A stretch of DNA of 53,689 bases, from positions 1 through 53,689 of the forward strand of contig JAFRRP010000074.1 in the NCBI GenBank assembly GCA_017428085.1. Reading direction: 5' to 3'. The stretch's first letter is position 1. Each line of letters begins with the position of its first letter. Origin of the DNA: Clostridia bacterium. GTDB lineage: Bacteria; Bacillota; Clostridia; Oscillospirales; Acutalibacteraceae. A model generated the notes under the pieces. It saw only the letters and a program-made list of their open reading frames with translations, made no database searches and had not been told where the DNA came from. Position numbers and translations under genes: made by a program. Below, piece by piece: positions 47,890-53,689 of this stretch.

Positions 47890-49371
47890 ATGAAGAAACG
47901 ATCCATACTGATGCCGATCCTTCTCGCGGCGCTGCTGTGGAGCGCAGCGCTCCCCGGCGGGCGGCCTCTCTGTCTGCCGACGCTCTTTGCCCCGGCGGAG
48001 GCGGCCGCCGTCGGCTGCGTCTCCGGCTTTGTGTACGAGGCCGTCCGGTCCAACCGCATCGAAGGCGCGACGGCGACGTTGTACTATGAAGACAAAGCGG
48101 GGAAGCCCGTCGTCTGGGACGCCGGAGCCTCCGGTCAGCAAAATCCGCAGACCACGGACAGGGCGGGCGCGTTCCGCTGGGACGTGCCGGCAGGAAAATG
48201 GCGGGTGGAGATCGCAAAGGAGCATTACGAAAAAGCATATTCCGACTGGACGGACGCCGCCTCCGGGCGGCAGAACATCGCGGTCCCGCTTGTCTCCGTC
48301 GCCGCGCCGGAGGTCGCGGACGTCATAAAAAAGAGGGACAGCTATACCCAGGAAGACTATATTACCGTGATCTTTTCCCAGTATATGGACCGTGATACGA
48401 TCAACGAAGATACGATCGTTTTCACAAAGAGCGGCGTCCCCGCGGACTGCGAGATCAGCGCTGCGGACGGCGAGGTATCCGGCGCAAGCGATTACGTCTA
48501 CTACGCAAGGTCGTTCGATCTCTTCCCGGAAAAGGGCGTTACGGAGCTTACCGTGAAAAACGTAAGGAACTACGCCGGAACGAAAATCGAAAAAACATAC
48601 CGTATTTTTACGGAAACGATCCGTCCCGCGGTCGCGTTTACGTTAGGCGACGTGGACGGCGACGGCGCGGTCGCCCCCGCCGACGCCCGTCTGGCGCTGC
48701 GGGCCTCGGTCGGGCTGTTTCCCGACGGCGACGCCTCCGTTTTCCGCAACGGGGCAAGGGCGTTCCTGGCGGCGGACTGCGACGGCAGCGGCACGATCGA
48801 GTCCGGGGACGCGAGAACGATCCTGCGGGCGTCGGTGGGGCTGGCGCTGCGGGCGGGCAATTCGCCGCTTGCCGATTACGTGAACCTGACGGACAAGCAC
48901 GACGACCGGACCCATCGGATCGACAAGATCACCCTTCACCATATGGACGGCGTCATGACGGCGCAGGACTGCTGCGACTACTTCTGCGAGACGAAACGCC
49001 AGGTCTCCGCCAACTACTGCATCGGCTACGACGGCAGCATCGCCCTGAACGTGGAGGAGCAGTACCGGGCGTGGACCTCCTCCAGCGAGGCGAACGATAT
49101 GCGGGCGATCACGATCGAGATGTCGAACGACGGATGGGACGACGACCGGCACGTCTCGGACGCTTCCCTTGCGGCGCTGATCGACCTGTGCGCCGACATC
49201 TGCCTGCGCAACGGCATCGACAAGCTGGTTTACACCGGGGACGCCTACGGCAGCCTGACCGTGCATAAAATGTTTATCGATACGGACTGTCCCGGCCCGT
49301 ATCTCATCCGGAAATGCGGCTATATCGCGGCGGAGGTGAACAAACGGCTCGCGGCCCAGCCGACGCAATAG
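47890..49371 (+). CDS. Secreted dockerin-bearing N-acetylmuramoyl-L-alanine amidase
   Basis: A 493-residue protein. Residues 1-38 are a signal peptide (KKRSILMPILLAALL ... AEAAA). Residues 40-135 resemble a carboxypeptidase-regulatory beta-sandwich (GFVYEAVRSNRIEGATATLY, GAFRWDVPAGKWRVEI). Residues 140-245 resemble a bacterial Ig-like module. About residues 255-325 form a dockerin with two calcium loops (GDVDGDGAVAPADARLALR and DCDGSGTIESGDARTILR). The rest is an Amidase_2/PGRP domain: ITLHHMDG gives the first zinc His, LTVHKMF the second and DTDCPGPYL the third ligand. It should cleave peptidoglycan outside the cell. The start at 47890 gives a proper signal peptide; an ATG at 47869 is possible. 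Confidence 0.87.
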   Translation: MKKRSILMPILLAALLWSAALPGGRPLCLPTLFAPAEAAAVGCVSGFVYEAVRSNRIEGATATLYYEDKAGKPVVWDAGASGQQNPQTTDRAGAFRWDVPAGKWRVEIAKEHYEKAYSDWTDAASGRQNIAVPLVSVAAPEVADVIKKRDSYTQEDYITVIFSQYMDRDTINEDTIVFTKSGVPADCEISAADGEVSGASDYVYYARSFDLFPEKGVTELTVKNVRNYAGTKIEKTYRIFTETIRPAVAFTLGDVDGDGAVAPADARLALRASVGLFPDGDASVFRNGARAFLAADCDGSGTIESGDARTILRASVGLALRAGNSPLADYVNLTDKHDDRTHRIDKITLHHMDGVMTAQDCCDYFCETKRQVSANYCIGYDGSIALNVEEQYRAWTSSSEANDMRAITIEMSNDGWDDDRHVSDASLAALIDLCADICLRNGIDKLVYTGDAYGSLTVHKMFIDTDCPGPYLIRKCGYIAAEVNKRLAAQPTQ

Positions 49372-49386
49372 ATATTCAAAGAAAAC

Positions 49387-49415
49387 GCCGCCCTGTGAAT
49401 GAATCACGGGGCGGC
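49387..49415. terminator. Bidirectional hairpin terminator
   Basis: GCCGCCCTGTGA (49387-49398) pairs with TCACGGGGCGGC (49404-49415). On the minus strand it is followed by GTTTTCTTT, so it fits best as the end of the deacetylase transcript, and may also close the amidase gene. Confidence 0.72.
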
Positions 49416-49500
49416 ATCCTGCGCCGATATCGTTTCGGGAACGACGTTCGGCGCGGCGTTGTTTTCCCTGATAGTAACGGTTATCTCACGGAAAAAAGCG

Positions 49501-50367
49501 TTATTTCCGCATCGCGGCCAGATCCCGGTAGCTGATGAGCTGAACGCCGTGGGTCCTGAAAGCGGCGTGGGTCTCCGGGTCCTTCATCACCAGGTATTCC
49601 CAGTACCTTCGCTGCCACGTGCCGGTGATGGCTTGCATCTCGTCCGTGGGCAGGGCGGGGTGGACGTAGGTCTCGCTGATCCCCTCCGGCACGCGGATCA
49701 GGTATTCGATAAAGTTGTATTTGAACTGTTCGTAGGTCTCGCCGGTTTCGATCTTCTCCGGGAAGATCAGGTAGTCCGGCATCGGCACGTGATAGATTTT
49801 TCCGAAGAAGCCGGAAAACCGGCAGGCGGCCGTGAACAGCCATTGCGGCGCTTCGTCGGGGCACTGGCTGGCCAAAGGCTTCGAGAACATGCGGAAGGGG
49901 TAGCCCTTTTTGCCGCACAGCGCCAGTATCTTGGGCAGCATCAGCAGCTTCCCGTTCAGCCCGTACAGCGCGCCCATGTGGCTGTCCACGTGGCTGGGCT
50001 TCATGCCGCGTTTCTCGCAGAATTCGATCTGCGCCTTTGCCTCCGCGACGGCCTCGTCGTAGTCGCAGTTGGCCTCGAAGTCTTCGCTTTCGGGCCACAT
50101 GCGGCCCTCCGGCGTGTGCAGGCTGGCACCGCCCGTGAGCGATCCCCACGGGAATTTCTCCTTCCACTCGTTGGTATGCGTCAGGTGGACGCCGATCGCG
50201 TACTCCGGGTGCGCGGCGGCGAAGGCCACCGCCTCCTCCGCGCCGGGGCAGGGCGTCATGATGGTGGAGGATTTCAGCCAGCCGCCCTCAAACAGCTCCA
50301 TGACCGCTTCATTCGCGGAATGACACAGCCCGAAGTCGTCGGCGTTGATGATCAGATACCGTTTCAT
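49501..50367 (-). CDS. ChbG/YdjC-family carbohydrate deacetylase
   Basis: A 288-residue protein of the ChbG/YdjC family, metal-dependent deacetylases of N-acetylated oligosaccharides such as chitobiose. The N-terminal INADDFGLCHSANEAV carries the metal Asp pair; GVHLTHTNEW and HVDSHMGAL supply the metal His residues; ETYVHPAL holds the last His. GGGGAAG precedes the ATG. It is encoded alone, with no chitobiose transporter beside it, so the substrate is uncertain. Confidence 0.9.
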   Translation of the reverse strand: MKRYLIINADDFGLCHSANEAVMELFEGGWLKSSTIMTPCPGAEEAVAFAAAHPEYAIGVHLTHTNEWKEKFPWGSLTGGASLHTPEGRMWPESEDFEANCDYDEAVAEAKAQIEFCEKRGMKPSHVDSHMGALYGLNGKLLMLPKILALCGKKGYPFRMFSKPLASQCPDEAPQWLFTAACRFSGFFGKIYHVPMPDYLIFPEKIETGETYEQFKYNFIEYLIRVPEGISETYVHPALPTDEMQAITGTWQRRYWEYLVMKDPETHAAFRTHGVQLISYRDLAAMRK

Positions 50368-50400
50368 TGATTTTCTTCCCCTTTTCCATTCATTGACCCC

Positions 50401-50429
50401 ATTATAGCGATTGTTTTCCGTTTTGGCAA
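50401..50429 (-). promoter_or_regulatory. Promoter of the deacetylase gene
   Basis: On the minus strand TTGCCA (50429-50424), a 17-base spacer and TATAAT (50406-50401). Confidence 0.8.
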
Positions 50430-50455
50430 GAAACAGAATTTAAACTTTATTTTTC

Positions 50456-50484
50456 TTGTATTATCTGTTATTTTGTGCTACTAT
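50456..50484 (+). promoter_or_regulatory. Promoter of the TIM-barrel isomerase gene
   Basis: TTGTAT (50456-50461), a 17-base spacer and TACTAT (50479-50484). Confidence 0.6.
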
Positions 50485-50515
50485 TAAAACAAATCTAATA
50501 ACGGAGGGAAGAAAT

Positions 50516-51334
50516 ATGTTACCCATCGGATTGCAGCTGTATTCCGTCAGGAACGAGATGGAGAAGGATTTTGAGGGCACGCTCGCCAAGGTAGCGGAAA
50601 TGGGCTACGAGGGCGTGGAGTTCGCGGGGCTGTTCGATAAGGACCCGGCAGAGGTGAAAAGGCTGCTGGACAAGTACGGCCTGAAGGCGGTCTCCGCCCA
50701 CGTGCCGTTGGCCGACATGCTGGCGGATATGGACAAGGTCATCGCCGATTACAAGGCCATCGGCTGCCCGTTCATCGCCATCCCCTACGTGGACGAGAAG
50801 TACCGCCCCGGCACGCCGGACTATCCCGAAACGCTGAAAAAGATCGATTCTCTCGGCGCGAAGTGCAAGGCCGCCGGTCTGGTGCTGATGTACCACAACC
50901 ACGACTTCGAGTTCGTGAAGCTCGGCGATAAGTACGGCATCGACGTGATGTACGAGACCGTGCCGCCGGAGCACCTGCAGACGGAGCTTGACACCTGCTG
51001 GGTGAACGTGGGCGGCGAGGACCCCGCGAAATTCATCGAAAAGTATTCCGGCAGGACGCCCGTCGTGCATCTCAAGGATTTCGTGATGCAGGGCCGCGAG
51101 AAACCCAAAAAGCTGTACGCGCTGATCGGCATCGACGACGACGGGGAACAGGCCTCCGAGGAAGCTTTCAGCTTCAAGCCCGTGGGCTACGGCGTGCAGG
51201 ATATGCCCGCCATCATCGCCGCCGCCGAGAAATCCGGCGCGCAGTGGCTGATCGTGGAGCAGGACCAGCCCGACAAGGGCAACACCGAGCTTTCCGCCGT
51301 CAAGCAGAGCATCGATTACCTGCGCAGCCTGTAA
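50516..51334 (+). CDS. Sugar phosphate isomerase/epimerase-family TIM barrel
   Basis: A 272-residue protein of the AP endonuclease 2/xylose isomerase-like family. LPIGLQLYSVRNEMEKDFEG at the N-terminus is typical of the sugar isomerase-like branch. Barrel-mouth residues are seen in GYEGVEFAG, LMYHNHDFEF, LDTCWVNVGG, VVHLKDFV and the final WLIVEQDQP. GGAGGG lies seven bases before the ATG at 50516. It shares only the fold with the gene at 6771-7580. The substrate is unknown; relatives often sit in inositol or rare-sugar loci. Confidence 0.87.
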   Translation: MLPIGLQLYSVRNEMEKDFEGTLAKVAEMGYEGVEFAGLFDKDPAEVKRLLDKYGLKAVSAHVPLADMLADMDKVIADYKAIGCPFIAIPYVDEKYRPGTPDYPETLKKIDSLGAKCKAAGLVLMYHNHDFEFVKLGDKYGIDVMYETVPPEHLQTELDTCWVNVGGEDPAKFIEKYSGRTPVVHLKDFVMQGREKPKKLYALIGIDDDGEQASEEAFSFKPVGYGVQDMPAIIAAAEKSGAQWLIVEQDQPDKGNTELSAVKQSIDYLRSL

Positions 51335-51355
51335 AAACTGCCGAAAAAAATCCCG

Positions 51356-51395
51356 CCGCAGCCGTTCGTTGCCGTTTCGCAACCGCCGGCTGCGG
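51356..51395 (+). terminator. Hairpin after the isomerase gene
   Basis: CCGCAGCC (51356-51363) pairs perfectly with GGCTGCGG (51388-51395), followed by CATTT only. It is a probable terminator with a weak T-run. Confidence 0.6.
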
Positions 51396-51414
51396 CATTT
51401 CCAACTTTGTTCGG

Positions 51415-51443
51415 TTGCGTTTGGCGGTCCGTTGTGGTACACT
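51415..51443 (+). promoter_or_regulatory. Promoter of the membrane XRE regulator
   Basis: TTGCGT (51415-51420), a 17-base spacer and TACACT (51438-51443). Confidence 0.6.
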
Positions 51444-51485
51444 GGGACTGAAAACCGGCTTTTCGGAACAGGGAGGGATCATAAC

Positions 51486-52034
51486 ATGACGATCGGCGAA
51501 AAGATATACCGGTGCCGCAAGGCGAACGGCTGCTCGCAGGAGGAGCTGGCGGCGCTGCTGGGCGTATCGAGACAATCCGTCAGCAAATGGGAGACAGGCG
51601 ACGCGCTGCCGGAGGTCGGCAAGCTGCTGCCCATGGCGCGGTGCTTTCGGGTGACGACCGACTGGCTGCTGGACGAGGAGGCGGACGATCCCTGCCCGCC
51701 GCCCGCCGCGGGACCGGCGACGGAAGGGCGCGGCGCAGCGGCGGAAAAAACGGGCGGACTTTACCGGAAATTCGGCTGGCTCATCGGCGTCGTCGGACTG
51801 ATTTACGGCGTGTTGCTGTGCGCGGGCGGCGTTCCGGTCTTCGTCGGGATCTCGCAGTCAATAAAAAACGCGGCGGGATCCTCGCCGGACGCCGTCGCGA
51901 TCTCCCGGGCGTTTCTGGTGGTGCCCGTCGTGTTCGGCGTCGTCGCGCTGGCGCTCGTCGTCGGCAGCGTGATTTTTCTGATCCGGTTCCGGAAAAAGTA
52001 CCCGAGGGAAAAACAGAAAAAAGCGGAGCCGTAA
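51486..52034 (+). CDS. Membrane-anchored XRE-family regulator
   Basis: A 182-residue protein. Residues 1-65 are a Cro/CI helix-turn-helix (ANGCSQEELAALLGVSRQSV then SKWETGDALP). A Pro/Ala-rich linker follows, then two membrane helices (about residues 97-120 and 138-162) with a short outside loop, and a Lys-rich tail. This architecture is common in Clostridia, where the regulator is tethered to the membrane; it may sense envelope stress. GGGAGGG precedes the ATG. Its nearest downstream neighbour is the MacA/MacB-like efflux pair, a plausible but unproven target. Confidence 0.86.
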   Translation: MTIGEKIYRCRKANGCSQEELAALLGVSRQSVSKWETGDALPEVGKLLPMARCFRVTTDWLLDEEADDPCPPPAAGPATEGRGAAAEKTGGLYRKFGWLIGVVGLIYGVLLCAGGVPVFVGISQSIKNAAGSSPDAVAISRAFLVVPVVFGVVALALVVGSVIFLIRFRKKYPREKQKKAEP

Positions 52035-52051
52035 CGCGCCGATTTTTGTGT

Positions 52052-52088
52052 ATCACCCCGTGTTTTTTATCGCGGAGTGATTTTTTTT
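52052..52088 (+). terminator. Intrinsic terminator
   Basis: ATCAC with CCG pairs with CGG and GTGAT around a T-rich loop (about 52052-52081, one mismatch), followed by a run of eight T. Confidence 0.7.
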
Positions 52089-52234
52089 GCAACACTTTCA
52101 TAGATTGTGATATCTTGTCTGACGGAAGCGTTAATTCTTTAACAAATCATAAGAAACAGGGCGGCTTTTTTAAAGCTGTTTTTAAGCCGTTTCCACCAAA
52201 ATTTAACAGTATCAATATCAGTGAGGAGCATCGT

Positions 52235-53581
52235 ATGAAAATCAAAACAATCATTGTCGTTTTGCTGGTCGTCGTGATGGCGGCGGCGCTTTGCGCCTGC
52301 AACGGCGGCGAGGACGCGGTGTACGCCCAGTCGCTGCGTTCGCTGAACGATATGGGCCCCGTGGGCGTGGCCGACCGCTTTGCCGGGATGGCCGTTTCCG
52401 GCCAGACCAAGGAGATCAAAAAGGACCCCTCCCTGACCGTGGAGGAGATCAAGGTGGAGGAAGGCCAGCTGGTAAAGGCCGGCGACGTGCTGTTCACCTA
52501 TAACAACGAGTCCGCCAACCTGAACGTGGAAGAGGCGAAGCTGGAGATCGAAACGTTGAAAAACAAGATCACCACTCTCAACTCCCAGATCAGCGAGCTG
52601 ACCAAAGAGCGCAATTCCGCCGCTTCCTCCGACAAGCTGGCCTACACCCTTGAGATCCAGGGGTTACAGGCCGACGTAAAGGAGACGCAGTACACCCTCG
52701 GCGTAAAGGAAAAGGCCCTGAAGGCGCTGGAAAAGACGGCGGGCGACACCCAGGTGAAAAGCGAGATCGACGGACGCGTGACGGAGATCAACGAAAACGG
52801 CGGCACGACGGAGGACGGCAACGAAAAGCCCTTTATCACCATCGTGGAGGTGGGCAACCTTCGCGTGAAGGGTACCATCAACGAGATGAACCGCGGCGCG
52901 CTGAACGAGGGCGACCCGGTGACGATCCGTTCCCGCACGGATGAAACGCAGACCTGGCAGGGCGTGATCCAGACCATCGACTGGGAAAACGCCGAAAAGG
53001 AAGACCGCAGCAATTATGGGTTTTACGGCGGCGAAAGCGACGAGATGACTACCTCGTCCAAATACCCGTTCTATATCACCGTGGAGGACCCGGAGGGGCT
53101 CATCGTGGGCCAGCACGTCTACATCGAGCCCGGCGAAACGGTTTCCAACTGGTCGGACCAGCTGATGATCCCCGCTTATTTCGTGAACGACGCGGACGAC
53201 GCCCCGTGGGTATGGGCGGTCAACGGCAGGGATCGGCTGGAAAAGCGCGAGATCACGTTGGGCGATTACGACGAGACTACGGAGCAGTATGCCGTGTTGA
53301 CCGGCCTGACGCTTGACGACTACGTGGCGTTCCCGGATGAAACGCTGCAGCCCGGTATGAAGGCGGAAAAGATCGACGGTTACGCGCCGGCGGACGACGG
53401 CGAATTCTATGACGACGCCGTGTTCGACGGGGAAGCGTTCGAAAACGGCGCGTTTGAAGGCGAAACGTTCGACGGCGACACAGTCTTTAACGGCGCGTAC
53501 GCCGATACGGCGGACGGTTTTTCCGCGGATACGGCGGACGGCTTTGCGTATGAGGAGGCGACGGGCACCCATGCTGATTGA
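52235..53581 (+). CDS. HlyD/MacA-like efflux adaptor lipoprotein
   Basis: A 448-residue protein. The N-terminus is a lipoprotein signal (hydrophobic IIVVLLVVVMAAALCAC; lipid Cys at about residue 22). The half-lipoyl motif EIKVEEGQLVKAGDVLFTYN, a coiled-coil (about residues 88-165, heptad-like), a second lipoyl half (KSEIDGRVTEINENGG) and a beta-barrel part follow, as in RND/MacA-type adaptors. The final 75 residues are acidic low-complexity sequence with repeats (DGEAFENGAFEGETFDGD and a doubled ADTADGF). GAGGAG precedes the ATG at 52235. It overlaps the downstream ABC ATPase gene by 11 bases, so it belongs to a MacAB-like exporter. Confidence 0.87.
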   Translation: MKIKTIIVVLLVVVMAAALCACNGGEDAVYAQSLRSLNDMGPVGVADRFAGMAVSGQTKEIKKDPSLTVEEIKVEEGQLVKAGDVLFTYNNESANLNVEEAKLEIETLKNKITTLNSQISELTKERNSAASSDKLAYTLEIQGLQADVKETQYTLGVKEKALKALEKTAGDTQVKSEIDGRVTEINENGGTTEDGNEKPFITIVEVGNLRVKGTINEMNRGALNEGDPVTIRSRTDETQTWQGVIQTIDWENAEKEDRSNYGFYGGESDEMTTSSKYPFYITVEDPEGLIVGQHVYIEPGETVSNWSDQLMIPAYFVNDADDAPWVWAVNGRDRLEKREITLGDYDETTEQYAVLTGLTLDDYVAFPDETLQPGMKAEKIDGYAPADDGEFYDDAVFDGEAFENGAFEGETFDGDTVFNGAYADTADGFSADTADGFAYEEATGTHAD

Positions 53582-53689
53582 GATGACCGATATCTGTAAG
53601 GATTACCAGCAGGGCAAGGAGACCGTGCGCATCCTGAAGAATATTGATTTACAGGTGGAGCAGGGCGAATATATCGCCATCATGGGGCC
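53571..53689 (+). CDS. MacB-like ABC transporter ATP-binding protein (partial)
   Basis: Only the first 39 residues are in the window: MLIEMTDICKDYQQGKETVR and then ILKNIDLQVEQGEYIAIMG, which is the A-loop Tyr and the approach to Walker A typical of MacB/LolD-type ATPases. It begins inside the adaptor gene with GAGGAGG about 12 bases before. The gene continues past the right edge. Confidence 0.85.
   Translation, partial: MLIEMTDICKDYQQGKETVRILKNIDLQVEQGEYIAIMG

Overview
The window looks like chromosomal DNA of a fairly GC-rich Gram-positive anaerobe of the class Clostridia, probably a gut-type Oscillospirales/Ruminococcaceae relative. The reasons are strong Shine-Dalgarno sites, many TTGACA-N16/17-TATAAT promoters, secreted dockerin proteins, type III glutamine synthetase, a split glutamate synthase, an ANTAR regulator, the DapL lysine route, and Gram-positive style riboswitch and terminator control. 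The placement is inferred from gene content, not from a database search.

Layout. 1-860: end of an rRNA operon (5S) and tRNA-Asn, followed by decayed tRNA-Asn/terminator units. 857-13416: accessory and surface functions (XRE-TPR regulator, secreted CotH-type protein, GH16 glucanase-like enzyme, membrane acyltransferase, sugar isomerase-like TIM barrel, dockerin-bearing VanY peptidase, ABC exporter coupled to a GH95 fucosidase). 13473-15109: NifS/NifU-type Fe-S assembly pair. 15309-39726: a nitrogen/glutamine island: gdhA-pyrG; on the minus strand a split glutamate synthase operon with glnA and an ANTAR regulator; glnN; amt-PII; a 59-aa acidic ORF; asnB; purF; carA-carB; dapF-dapL. 39765-42344: tRNA-Leu with a truncated 5' duplicate, an exonuclease-AlkD fusion, a PPOX protein and a tiny HTH protein. 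42553-53689: GH4 glycosidase, a Mn-riboswitch-controlled P-type ATPase, YjbR protein, dockerin amidase, ChbG deacetylase, TIM-barrel isomerase, membrane XRE regulator, and the start of a MacA/MacB-like ABC efflux system that runs off the window.

How it works together. Ammonium enters through Amt-PII, is fixed by GdhA, GlnA and GlnN, and glutamine is spent by glutamate synthase, PyrG, AsnB, PurF and CarAB. The three main assimilation transcripts (gdhA-pyrG, glutamate synthase-glnA-ANTAR, glnN) share one leader design: a strong promoter, then at the very 5' end a hairpin with a six-base A-N-N-G-N-N loop whose 3' half is also the 5' half of an intrinsic terminator. This fits ANTAR-protein antitermination, and the only ANTAR protein seen is encoded at the end of one of these operons, with a receiver domain that has lost its phospho-acceptor Asp. 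It is the best candidate here for an incompletely described regulatory system.

Other non-coding structure worth attention: an array of about eight short palindromes separated by GATAT-like linkers between purF and carA; three copies of a 124-157 bp element with palindromic inverted ends (REPIN/MITE-like) inside the nitrogen island; AGTCGT-type intergenic repeats; and tRNA-derived debris at two loci.
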